From Meloidogyne chitwoodi (Eukaryota > Nematoda > Chromadorea > Rhabditida > Meloidogynidae): 64,000 nucleotides of DNA. Of this stretch, positions 38,096 through 48,299 are shown one piece after another. The stretch's first letter is position 1. Every line of letters begins with the position of its first letter. The stretch is from NCBI GenBank assembly GCA_015183035.1, contig JACZZP010000014.1:2108001-2172000 (forward strand), in the 5' to 3' direction. The notes under the pieces were generated by a model. It saw only the letters and a program-made list of their open reading frames with translations, ran no database searches and was not told the DNA's origin. The position numbers were made by a program, and so were the translations under genes.

Positions 38096-39206
38096 ATGAC
38101 AAAATTTTTTATAATTTTTATTTTTACTTTTCCATCATTAATAAAGACTCAAATAGGTATTTGTCCAATTGGTTTTGTTTGGGGTGGAGGTAAGTTATTT
38201 GATTAAATTAAATTTTTTAATTTAATTTAATTAATTCAGTTTGCGGTTTTGGAACTCCTTGTCAACCTTCATTACCACCATTTCATGTCAGTTAAAAATT
38301 AAAAAATTAAAAAAAAAATTCAATTTTGCTTTGCTCAGTTTTTTACAGTGTCTTAGAGGTTCTTGCTGTCGCGATCAACGTCCACTTAGTGCTCGGCTTG
38401 GACCAATTATTTATCCACAAGATTTAATTGGAATAAATAATGGATTTGGTTTTTCTCCAGGGATTGGAGGAATAATCACTGGAGGAGTTGGAGGAAGATT
38501 TTGCTTTGATACTGCCTTAAATTGTTTCTCTTTTGTTGCTTATTGTGTTGTGCCAATTTATAGGGTATTATTTTTTTAATAAATATAATTAAAAAATAGA
38601 CATTAAAAAAGTAAAAAAAATAAAACAAAAAACCGGATATCCTTCACAGATTATTTCCCAGACATGTAAATTAAAAAATTAAATTTATTTATTATAATTG
38701 TCGGAAATAAATTAAATTTTAATAAAGAATATACTTTTTTTATTAAAAAGGTATATTACAATAATTATTAAAATAAATACCACCAAAAGGCATCGAACCT
38801 TGGTCCCCCAAAAGTGACAAGTCGGGGACGTAAACCATTAGACCACAACGGAGACACAAAACTTTTATTAATTTTTCCCCTTTTATTTATTAAAATAAAT
38901 CTTTAAAAAATTAAATGTACAGGTCTGTATGATAACTCGATGTGCCAGAACTTGTGGGGTTTGTAGAGGAGGATTTGGTGGTCAATCATTTGGTAAAATA
39001 AATAAATTAATAAATAATTTATTTAAAAATTAGGCCAATCTTTTGGAGCTGCTGGAATAACTGGAGGAATTCCAGGCGGCGGAATTGGAGGTTTTGGAGG
39101 AATTTCCCCCGGCGGAATTGGAAGTTTTGGAGCTAATGGAGGAATGTTTCCAGGCGGAATTGGAGGTTTAAACGGTTTAAATGGCTTAATGGGTGGGATT
39201 GGATGA
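38096..39206 (+). CDS. ShKT-domain secreted cysteine-rich protein (paralogue 2)
   Basis: It starts MTKFFIIFIFTFPSLIKTQ, a signal peptide, then GICPIGFVWGGVCGFGTPC. The next exon begins CLRGSCCRDQRP and carries the first half of an ShKT-like domain, CFDTALNCFSFVAYC. After a 360-base intron comes CMITRCARTCGVCRGG. The C terminus is a Gly/Ile/Phe-rich repeat (GGIPGGGIGGFGG, GGISPGGIGSFG), ending GLMGGIG-stop at 39206. Seven Cys in the ShKT region, with the extra one before Met, match the protein at 98-1510. Exon splits within the domain also match. The Gly-rich tail suggests an extracellular structural or surface role, but that is inference. Confidence 0.78.
38780..38857 (-). repeat. tRNA-like element n (ShKT paralogue 2 intron, antisense)
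   Basis: The minus-strand A box is GTGGTCTAATGGTTTACGTC and the B box is CAAGGTTCGATGCC. A CCCC...GGGG stem encloses CTTGTCAC, like an Asp (GTC) anticodon arm with extra bases. It is the only intronic member opposite to its host gene. Confidence 0.6.
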
Positions 39207-39645
39207 GAAAAATAAAAAACATCAAAAAAGAGAAAGTCACTGCCCTTAACAATATATTTTTTATGTAAGCATATTATTTTTCTGTTTATATAAACAAAAA
39301 AAAATTTTTCTTTTTTATTTAAGACATTTACATTAAAAAAATTATTATAAATAAATACGTAAAAAATAAATTTATTTTTAGCAAAAAAAAAAAGAAAAAA
39401 TTAAAAAATATTCTAAATATAGCATAGTACGTAGAAAGGTGTTTTTAGAAGAAAAAAAATAATTAAAAAATAATAAAAATACTAAAATATAACACTTAAC
39501 CTCCCCTAAAATATATAAATAAAACCACCAAAAAATAAATTTAAATTCCCCCAAAAAAATAAAAAAAACTCAAATTCAACTCCCCCAAAAAAATTAATTT
39601 TATTTAAAAAAAAATTCTTTTCCACTTAATTTAACCTCTTTTTAA
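39207..39645. other. Short convergent intergenic region
   Basis: AT-rich spacer between convergent genes. It has repeated CCCCCAAAAAAAT runs near 39490-39600. Nothing else is seen. Confidence 0.4.
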
Positions 39646-41182
39646 TTAAAAAAGAATTTTTCTATAATATGCAATATAAGACTCTGTTTGAACCGAAGTT
39701 TCAGCTCTAATTTTCAACTCCATCGAGTGAAAGTCATGCAATTCAAATTGACGTTCAAACTGATTTTTAAATAAATTTTTTTCTTAAATTACCAAAAAAA
39801 ACCCCAAAAAAATTAAAAAAAAACCTCTCGAATATCCAACTCTGAGCCTTTAGTTCCAACACCAAATGATCGTCTCAAAAATTGTTTTAAATGGAAAATA
39901 AGTTTGCCATCTTTGAAAAAGCCTTGTTCCATCATTGACCAACCTAAATTAAATTTATAAAAATTAATTAATTAATTTTATTTTTGACCAAAATTTGTTG
40001 GTGCTTTTTAGCTATTTTTCAAGGCACAGAATGAAGAAATGATGGAAGAAAAAAAAAAATTTACTGTACAAATTTTTGGACTATAGTTTTTAATGTTCTT
40101 GGTCATCTTTGTGATGTATTTATTTTTTTTTGCCTTAGGTTGTCAAATTAGAATTTATTGAACCGAATATTTGAGAAAAATATATAATTATTTAGCCCAA
40201 AATCATCAATAAATCAATCAAAAAAAATAAAAGTCCCTCCAAGTTTATAGGCAAATTAGGAGGTAAAGCGTCCTTCTACACGTCTTCTCCAATTTATCCT
40301 TCCATTTTTTAGACTTTAAATTTTGATTTTTTCTCAAACACTCCACTTTAAAAGAACCTTTTTTACCTTTTAAAGCTTTTACCCTCAAAAAACGTGTCAA
40401 AAAATTTCAAAAAAAATTTCAAAAATAAAACCTTCACTGCTAGTAGTCAAATAAGCAACATGCACTCTCGGATCTCTTTGTGTTGCATTTTTGACAGGCA
40501 TAAAGCCATAGTCAGATCGCACAACTTTCTTCTCGGCATCAAAATAGGTGTGTCTATTTTAACATTTTTAAATTAATTTAAAATAATTTAAAAAAAAAAA
40601 TACGTGAAATTAATTGTTCTAGCTCCAAATTTAGGTATTGGATTGATTGCAAAATCAATCAAATCTGGAGGTGGTAAATCTCGAAAGAATCCTGTATGGC
40701 GTTCCTTTTGCCATAAACCAATAAATTCTTGCACTAAAATAGAAGATTTAAAAAAATAATACTAAGATTTTGCATATTTAATGATCATTATATGCCTTAA
40801 ATTAATTATTGTAAATGCTAAATAGAGGTATCGGTGCTTTTATTTTTCAACATCTCACCAAAGGGTAAAGGCTCTTAAAGGTACTGAAACGGAAAGGCAT
40901 CGATTTAGGGCAATCAGAATAAAAAAAGAATTGAGAGAACGGGGAAAACTCTGCCATTGAGCAAAGAATTCTTCCCCCTTACCTAATCAACAAATTTAAA
41001 TTAATAAAAAAAACCTGGACGCAAATCCCACGGCAACAAATTCAAATCATAACCTAAAAAAACAATTTTTTAATGTTTTTTAAATTAAAAAGCTTACGAT
41101 CTTCAACACGGCAAATAACAATCCAAGGGAATATCAACAACAAAGTTAATGAAAGAAAAGAAAAAAATGTTTGAATATTCAT
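39646..41182 (-). CDS. Secreted nitrobindin-like (THAP4 C-terminal domain type) protein
   Basis: The start at 41182 gives MNIQTFFSFLSLTLLLIFPW, a clear signal peptide, then RVEDRYDLNLLPWDLRPG. The remaining exons encode VQEFIGLWQKERHTGFFRDL, FGARTINFTHTYFDAEKK, YGFMPVKNATQRDP, WSMMEQGFFKDGKLIFHLKQ and FELHDFHSMELKIRAET, ending TESYIAYYRKILF-stop at 39646. The order (GLW near the start, EQG..G.L, then R.FEL.....ELKIRAET and YYRK) fits the beta-barrel THAP4/nitrobindin (DUF1794) family that nematodes have in many copies. Heme binding is not shown. Introns are small and in phase. The exon starting YDLNLL could also accept the InaF exons at 42022-42670, a possible alternative 5' end. Confidence 0.62.
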
Positions 41183-42021
41183 TTTTAAAAAAATAAAAGA
41201 AAATATAAACTTTTTTTGTCCAACAATTACAAGTTTTAATCAAAATATTCAAAGAAATATGAAAATAAAAAGAGAAAAAATGTTTGTTAGAAAAGAGGTT
41301 ACGCGTTTTTACAGGGTAAAAAATAAAAAAGTTTGCGCAGCAAAAAGAAGTGATTGATTGCTTAGGGCTACAAATTAACCGAAAAAAGGAAAAGAAATTA
41401 ATAGGAGGAATTCAAATGTGTGCTTTCTCTCTTTTTAATTTCTTTATTTTAACCCTGAATAATTTTTTTTGTGCAATTTTTTTAAGCTGCGCAATCTTTT
41501 TTTCTAATTTTCTTCTTTGTTTTAAAAATATATAATTTTTTACCCTTTTCGTTCCATACAAGAGAACAAATAAAATTAGAAAAATAAAAAACAAAAAATA
41601 CATGTGTTGAAAAATTTTTTACATCAAAATTCAGAGATTTATTTCTCCATTAAATTTGCAGGTAAAATTGAAGAGAATCGAAGAGAATTATTAATTTCCA
41701 ACCTTCTTTTTAAAATCTAAAATTTAAAAATAAACATTATAAAGGCTAAAAGCCAAAACAAGTACTTGGAATAAATTGACATTTTTACTCAAATTATTAG
41801 TCAAAATAGATTTAGGGTAATCAAGTGTGTACATCTTCATTCTCTAGACACAGATTTTAACAAAACTAAACAAAAACCCATTTGTCCTTAAAACAAAAGG
41901 ACAGGCCCCTATCCCACAAACAAAATTAGAATAGAAAATAAACAAAGTTTGAGTACAGTTACGCAAAATCTGTGCTGCAGATAACGCAGAAGTACCACTT
42001 AACTTAATCCTAACAATAAGC
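41183..42021. other. Intergenic or long alternative intron
   Basis: It lies between the InaF-type exons and the nitrobindin signal-peptide exon. I see no coding frame and no repeat beyond A/T-rich sequence. Confidence 0.4.
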
Positions 42022-42670
42022 TTATAAGATTATACCTGGAAGATTGACTGTTGCATTTTTTAATCCTTTCCATCCAAAAGTTCCAATTACTCCTTCTTTA
42101 AGGATTAAAGTTCCATTTTCAAAGCGATTGCTTATTATCTAAAATTTATTTTTTAATATTTATTTTAAAATTTATAACCTTATTAACGTATGTAGGATCC
42201 CATATTTGAGTATAATAAAAACTGAGCAAAAAAGCTGGTGAAGAAACAAGAAAAAAATAGGCGATTACTGTCAAGCAACGAATCCAGCTGGAAAAAGAAG
42301 GGCAACAAGAAAACATTTTTTTCAATTTTTATCAAATATTTTTTGGGTAAATGATACATAAAATGAACCATTTTTGCAAATTCTTTCATTTTTTCAAAAT
42401 TTTTTTCCCACAAATTGAAGAATTATCGGATTTTTTGAAACCAAAAACCCTTTTATTAAATAAAAAATCTTCTTACTTTTCCAAACCTTTGCGTTTTTTT
42501 CCTCCTCCAACACCAAAACCGTAAGTAAATGGACGAGAACGTCTTCTTTGTCCACCACTGTAATAAAAAAATAAAGAAGTTGATGTATTTGAACGAAGTG
42601 TAGATGATGAGTGTGCTGGCCATTCTCTTCGAAAAGTATTTGAATTTGTTGAATTTGAACTGTGCTGCAT
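42022..42670 (-). CDS. InaF-motif membrane protein
   Basis: The start at 42670 gives MQHSSNSTNSNTFRREW, then basic GGQRRRSRPFTYGFGVGGGK and KKRKGLE. A GTAAGA donor near 42480 joins in phase to WIRCLTVIAYFFLVSSPAFL then LSFYYTQIWDPTY, one transmembrane segment with the W-R-TV-AY-LSV-S-YY-W spacing of InaF-motif proteins. A further exon gives IISNRFENGTLILKEG and GTFGWKGLKNATVNLPG, ending IIL-stop at 42022. The family was named for the Drosophila INAF protein, which supports TRP channel function. The C-terminal end is unsure: a donor at LPG could instead splice to YDLNLL of the nitrobindin gene. Confidence 0.6.
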
Positions 42671-43222
42671 TTCCAATAAATAAAAAAACACTAAAAAAAG
42701 GAAAAAATGAATATAAACGGGTTAAAAAAGAATAAAAAAAGAGACGTAAAATTCAATTTTTTTAGGCACTTGACAAAAAAAACAAATTTAATATGTACAA
42801 GAAGGATTATTTTCGACCTTTTAGTCATTCTCAACCTACGTAATTGAAAAGAGGTTAAAGCAACCAAGTATTTTTGATAAAAGTTTGGTTGATATTTTGG
42901 CACTAAAAAAGTTTGAATTTTGTCATACCACTTGAGTCTCAAAAAGGCTAGGAATATTTGAGTACAGACCGACTATGCGCAAGTAGTCTCTAGTTTTCTC
43001 TCTATCTCTAATTCTCTTTATTTACCATACTATTCCTTTCCTAGTCTGAATTTCGGCCTATTTCGACGCAGTCATTCTGTAAAGGCGCTCCCATCGCAAT
43101 GAAACAGTATAAAAACCCCCAACTAATCGCCACTATAAAATCGACACAACACATTCATCACAAATCAACAACATCATCAAACCAACAATTCGTTGACATT
43201 TGTGCGCTGAAACGGCCATACG
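42671..43222. other. Divergent promoter region
   Basis: It lies between the InaF-type gene (-) and the mucin-like gene (+). It contains a good TATA box near 43108. No coding exon is supported. Confidence 0.4.
43108..43115 (+). promoter_or_regulatory. TATA box of the mucin-like gene
   Basis: TATAAAAA lies 115 bases before the ATG, in a GC-balanced stretch. Clear TATA boxes are hard to tell in this AT-rich window, but here the flanks are not AT-rich, so the match stands out. Confidence 0.45.
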
Positions 43223-44907
43223 ATGAAGTTATTTGCCTTCAACTCCAACAAAAAGCAGGCAACGTTCGTCAACATTGTGGTGATCTCAGTCTCTGTTCTC
43301 CTGATGCTTGGGCAAGTCAAAACAATTGAAGACGACGACAATATGGAAGAATTGCAAGGAGGAGATGTTGAAACAAAGGTTGGCCTGGCGGATCACGTCT
43401 TAAAGAAGGGTAAAGTAACACTTGCTGAAGGATCAAAAGCTGCTGCCAAAGAGGATATGGAACAGTACGCGGAGCGTTTTGCTGAAAAAAGCTCTCCTGA
43501 CAAGGCGTTTTATAACAAACCTTGCGATGTTAAACTTGACGACAATGGGAATATGTTCGTTTTTTATATTTTTTATGAATATTTTTTTTTACTATTTTTA
43601 GCATTCTTCTCTACTCCAAAGGAAGTACGGCGACAAAAGAGGGTTGTACTGTGGATCTTCTCACTAGCCATGAAAAAGGTATTACATTCACGACTTCGTT
43701 GAACAACGTGGCAGGACTTCCTCAGTGCGCGGAAAGTCTTAATGGGAATGTGTAAGTTTATTCTTTCCTTTGAAGAAACATTTTATTTAAAATTTTGTGC
43801 AGATTGCCTTTCGCCTACAACCAACCAGATGAACTTGAACTCCACAAAAGCCCAAAAATTAGCGATGATAAATCAGGCTGTAACACGACAGGATGTATTA
43901 ATGATTTGTGCATCAAACAAACTGGACTTGAACTTCGTTGGAAACTCGATAAAGGAGATATTACTTTTTTCGTCTATCCAAGTATGAATTTCTGTTTTTC
44001 AATAATTCAAATTTTTTTTAAAATTATTTTAGTCGGCGGTCTTTCATATCAAACTATTCCTAAGATAGTGATGGCAAAACTTGAGAATAAGAAATATCCA
44101 ACAGTGGAGATTGATCAATCGCAAAACAGATACAAGGTTTCTTTTCCGGGCACAGACAAAGGAGATTCAGCCGAGAAAGCTCATTGCGTAAAAGCGACAA
44201 ATATTCTTTCTCCAATCACATGGGGAATCGAAACAAGCCCAGATCCTAAGAAGACTTCTCTATTGGTCTTTCATCTTCTTCCTCAAGCAGCAGCACGCAT
44301 GCTGAAAGAAAAAGAAGGAAAGTATCAAGTAGAAAATGATCACCCGAATGGGCCCGAATGTGACGAGTTGAACATTATATTCGTAAGAAATTCTATTAAT
44401 ACACAAATATTTTATTAATCTTCGCATTTTTAGCAAGCTGAAAAATACGCCTTGCTGACGCTTGATCCTCCTACTACCACTACGACGACGACAACAACTG
44501 AAGCGACGACAACTACGACAATCACAACAACAACAACTACTACCACAACACCAACTACAACAACTGAAGAACCTTCAAGCCCTATCAAGTGGATAATTAT
44601 TCCGGTTGTTCTTCTAGTGTGCTCTAGTTGTGGTGGAGCTGCTGCCTATTTCTTCATCTTCAAAGGTTCTGGTGACGACGGGACTAAATCAAAGATGGAA
44701 AAGTCAAAAATGGATAAGTCAAAAATGGGCGACAAAAGCACCAAATCAAAGAGGGACAACACCAAATCGTTGACAGATTCAAAAATGAAAGATGCCGAGT
44801 CAGCCGCGGAAGCGACAGGTTCAAAAAGGGATGATGAAGTCGGAAAGGAAGCTAACACTGAAGCGGACACTGCGATTGACCAGACCAAATCTTTCGAAGA
44901 AGTATAG
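43223..44907 (+). CDS. Mucin-like single-pass membrane protein, unrecognised family
   Basis: Exons 43223-43554, 43602-43751, 43803-43981, 44033-44382 and 44434-44907 all keep phase. The N terminus (FVNIVVISVSVLLMLGQVKT) is a signal or anchor. The ectodomain of about 310 residues has paired Cys (CDVKLDDNG, GCTVDLL, GCNTTGCINDLC, GPECDEL). Next comes a nearly pure Thr stalk (about 40 residues after LTLDPP), probably heavily O-glycosylated, a transmembrane segment (WIIIPVVLLVCSSCGGAAAY) and a Lys/Ser/Met/Asp tail with repeats such as KSKMEKSKMDKSKMGDKS. I do not recognise the ectodomain. Base composition and codon use are clearly more GC-rich than the neighbours, and most introns start GTAAG or GTATG instead of the local GTTTT. 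It could be a highly expressed surface protein or a newly acquired or fast-evolving gene. Confidence 0.75.
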
Positions 44908-45593
44908 AGATAAGAAAAATAGAGGGGAAAATCATCAGATATATGCATTTCTATATATATTTGTGTGATGATATCTATCTAAAATACCCTCATATGTACA
45001 GACTTTTGTGTCCCTATATTCTCTACCCCATAATATATATTTGTCATATGTGACGCATAATTCACATGTAGTATATTTCTCTAACTTCTTTATTCCTTGT
45101 AAATAATGTCTGTCATATACTATTTCTAATATCTGTAAATTTGTGTATGTATATAAATAAATATGTTGTTAGTATTGTTTTTTGACTCTATTAACACTTA
45201 GAATGTGAGAGAAATAAAAAACTGAGTAAAAAGTAAGAGTAAAAAATCTAGGAGAACTGTTGGAATTGTAAAATTCAGACTCATTTAGCCTAAATTTTAA
45301 AACATCTTTCTTTAGTAAAAGTCGTTTGAGTATGAATTGTTGTTGGGAAAATTACGTGAAGAGGGAAAATCTGGGGGAAGTAGACTCTAATGAGAATTAG
45401 TAGAATAATTTCTTTTTTTCTCTCTTCACAATTTACACTGTTGTTTGGCTGTCTGACGTTTAACACTGTTATTTATCTGTCTGACTTCCCTGCTTAATGT
45501 TCTTTTAGTCATTTTTTAAAGTTTTCATATGACTCGAATAAATTATGTAAAATTTAGTCAATATTTCAGTTTAGGTAGACAGAATTTTTTAAT
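44908..45593. other. Intergenic region, no gene seen
   Basis: It holds the 3' UTR of the mucin-like gene (ATATAAATAAATATG near 45150) and the promoter of ATG5. A near-duplicate phrase, CTGTCTGAC(G/T)T with TAACACTGTTATT, occurs at about 45435-45490. No coding frame. Confidence 0.4.
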
Positions 45594-46863
45594 ATGAATT
45601 CAACCGATGATGATTATGAAATTAGAAGAACAATTTGGGAAAGCAGGATTCCCGTAGAATTTAATTTGGATTCTTCACAACCAATTTTACGTTCTCAACA
45701 ATCTACATTTGTATTAATATCTTTTAAATTCTTTTTATTAACCAAAAATTAAATCAAAAATTTAGATAATGCTTCCACGAATCAGTTACTTTCCTTTTTA
45801 TTTGGAAGAAATTCTTCAAACTCTTACTGGAAATTCTTTGACAGAATTAGATCTTTCTAATGTTTGGTTACTTCATAACGGTGAAGAAATGCTTAGATGG
45901 TTATTTTTTTTTTAAATATTTCCAAAAATATTTTTCAAATCAGCCAGGCATTACCCTATTGGAGTGCTTTATGATATGTACAAAGGAACAGAACAAAATC
46001 TTCCTTGGGTTGTTACAATTCGTTTAAAGGTATATTTCTTTGAGTTTTTGGGGGTTTTTTGTTCGGTAATGAAAATTTTAAAAATTAAAGGATTTTCCTG
46101 ATGAACTTGTTCGTTGTCTATCCAAAGACTCACTAAAATTCATCTTCATACAATCACTTAAAGAGGCTAGCCAAATTAAACATAAAAGAAATATTGTGTC
46201 TACAATGACAAAAGAAGAGCATATTAAGATTTTTGATAGCATTAAAAATGGTTTTTTTAATTAAAATAGTTTTTTTTAAAAATTTTTCAGATAAATTTGA
46301 TGAATTTTGGACTATAAATAAAAAATTAATGGGAGGAATTTCTGATTCAGTTGATACTCAAATGAACAATGTTCCATTCAGATTTTATTTTGTAAGCATT
46401 TTTAATAGTCTAAAATAAAACCTTTTTTCTCGTTCCCTTCAGCCTTCTTTTCCTTTTCGACTACTTTTATTTCCTTTAAAAAAGGATGATTCAAGCAATT
46501 CAACGGCTATTTTAACCGATGCTTTAGAAAAGGCTTTTCCAGAACATTGTCCATTTGATCAACAAAATTTTGAGATCATTTCGCATGGAATTGAGCTTCC
46601 ACTTGCCACTTCAATGTTTATTTTTTTATTAATTTAGGAGCTTATATTTTTCAAAAATTATACTGGGGGAACATTTTGGAGAATTGGAAAATTTCTTAAA
46701 GTATTTTTGATCTTGACCATGATTTTGCACCTAATTTTTCCCTCAAATTTTTCATTTAAAAAAAATAAATTTACCTTTTTTCAGTGGATGGATCGCGAGA
46801 AATTTGTCTTATCCTGACAATTTTGTTCATGTTGTTGTTAGACCTAAAAGGCCAACTTTTTAA
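45594..46863 (+). CDS. atg-5: Autophagy protein ATG5
   Basis: ATG5 is conjugated to ATG12 and, with ATG16, drives lipidation of LC3/GABARAP on the phagophore. It starts MNSTDDDYEIRRTIWESRIP, matching the family N-terminal helix and first ubiquitin fold, then MLPRISYFPFYLEEIL, HYPIGVLYDM, LPWVVTIRLKDFPDELVRC, FIQSLKEASQIKHK (region of the ATG12-acceptor Lys), FWTINKKLM, VPFRFYFPSFPFRLLLFPLK and a C-terminal SYPDNFVHVVVRPKRPTF. Full length, eight or nine exons. It is the first gene of a three-gene same-strand cluster with 160-bp and 145-bp gaps. Confidence 0.92.
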
Positions 46864-46999
46864 ATAATTTTATAATCTAATTACTTCATTAATTTTTGAA
46901 ATAAAAATTTATTTTGTTTAATTTATTTTTTTAATCTTACAGGCTTAATTGTCATTTAAAAATTACTTTATTTTATTTTTTAAATTTATTTACCAAATA

Positions 47000-47006
47000 T
47001 TTTCAG
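47000..47006 (+). promoter_or_regulatory. Putative trans-splice acceptor before the C18orf32-like gene
   Basis: TATTTTCAG lies 16 bases upstream of the ATG and about 140 bases after the ATG5 stop. It fits a spliced-leader site for a downstream operon gene. Confidence 0.45.
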
Positions 47007-47022
47007 CTCTTTTTTTGATTAA

Positions 47023-47232
47023 ATGGTCTGTGTTCCTTGTATATTTCTTCCATTTCTTCTTGCAATTTATTTAAAATTCATTCAGCCATTTATTTTGCGA
47101 TTTGTTCCTCAACGTTGGAAAGTTTGGTTTGATTCAATTCTTTATCCAACATGCCCAGCTACTGCTCCACCACCAACACCAGAACCTAAAAACGAGGAAA
47201 TTAAGAGTCAAGAAGAAAAGAAGGAATTATAA
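47023..47232 (+). CDS. C18orf32-like (UPF0729) small membrane protein
   Basis: This is a single exon of 69 codons: MVCVPCIFLPFLLAIYLKFI, then FVPQRWKVWF and a Pro/Glu/Lys-rich tail (PATAPPPTPEPKNEE). The N-terminal MVC.PC hydrophobic segment, predicted to insert in membranes or be lipid-modified at its Cys, is the mark of the family. Human C18orf32 is of poorly defined function, associated with lipid droplets and the ER. It lies between ATG5 and the YPEL5-like gene in a tight same-strand cluster. Confidence 0.82.
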   Translation: MVCVPCIFLPFLLAIYLKFIQPFILRFVPQRWKVWFDSILYPTCPATAPPPTPEPKNEEIKSQEEKKEL

Positions 47233-47358
47233 ATAAAAAATTATGTTAAAAATATATATAATTTGTAATTAAATTGTTAAAAATAACCTTCAATTTAAAC
47301 TGGTTTTTGCCTTAATATTTTCTTTAAAAATTTCATCTTTCATTTTTACTAAATTTTC

Positions 47359-47365
47359 TTTTTAG
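47359..47365 (+). promoter_or_regulatory. Putative trans-splice acceptor before the YPEL5-like gene
   Basis: TTCTTTTTAG sits 12 bases before the ATG in a 145-bp gap after the C18orf32-like gene. It could also be the acceptor of a 5' UTR intron. Confidence 0.4.
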
Positions 47366-47377
47366 TGTAAAGGTGTT

Positions 47378-47951
47378 ATGGGACGTCCATTTCTCGAGCA
47401 TCTAGGAGGCAGAAAATTTTACATGTGTTGCCGCTGTAAAACTTATCTTTCGAATAAAAGAGAAATACTTTCTCATACATTTAGAGGTTTTTTTTTATAG
47501 TTAAAATTTTATTTTTTTTTTAAATTTGAGGAGCCACCGGACAAGCCTACCTTTTCCGAAGAGTTGTAAATATTGTTACCTCAAAAGTATTTTTTTTTAA
47601 TAGAGCCTTTTTAAAACATTTTATATTAAGGCTGAATCGCGCTTTATGATTACAGGACAGCATATCGTGCGCGATGTTTTTTGTAAAAATTGTAATTTTA
47701 AACTTGGATGGATGTATGAATTTGCTATGGAACCACAACAGAGTTATAAAGAAGGTTTTTTTGAATATTTCCCATCTTTTTATTTATTTTTTCACCTTCT
47801 TCTTCAAGGCCACATTATTTTGGAAAGAAAATTACTTGACGAGAAGGAAGAAACTGACCCAGGATTGGCTGAAAGGGCAAGGACTTTAACACGTGCATCT
47901 TCTTCTTCATCAATGAGCAGTAGTGGAATTTCAAGTGTTACTATTACATGA
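47378..47951 (+). CDS. Yippee-like zinc-binding protein, YPEL5 type
   Basis: The start [20 protein letters not shown] matches YPEL5 (MGR.FL.H.GG). Zinc ligands come as CCRC near residue 16 and CKNC in [20 protein letters not shown]. Between them are [18 protein letters not shown] and [11 protein letters not shown]. The tail ends with a Ser-rich stretch ([14 protein letters not shown]) that is not typical of vertebrate YPEL5. YPEL5 is a subunit of the CTLH/GID E3 ligase in vertebrates. Four exons, all in phase. It is convergent with MRPS29. Confidence 0.9.
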
Positions 47952-48299
47952 TATAATTATATAACGTCTTTTTTTTTTTGTGTGTAAACTTTCTCGCAAA
48001 CCCGAAAGAGATAGAGAGGCGCCTAAAAAAATTTTCCAACAAAAACAAACTTCTCCCAAATTTTTAAGAGGCTTCTTTACAAAGGTTTTTTTCCCCAGTA
48101 AAATAAAAAATTTATTAAAAAAATATTTCGACTCTTTCTAATCAAAATAACTTCATTTTTGTAAGACTAGTGCCGCCCCTCTATACTTCAAATTAAATTT
48201 ACTTGATTCTGATTTTATAAATCAAAATAATAATATTATTAAATAAATTTTCTTTTTTTTAATTTCTAAAAAATAAAAAACAAAAAAAAAATTTTTTTT
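47952..48299. other. Convergent intergenic region, nothing seen
   Basis: A/T-rich 3' flanks of the YPEL5-like gene (+) and MRPS29 (-). No feature apart from A and T tracts. Confidence 0.4.

Noticed and set aside
43099..43329. Upstream frame MKQYKNPQLIATIKS
   Set aside because: It overlaps the TATA region and the true signal-peptide exon in another frame.
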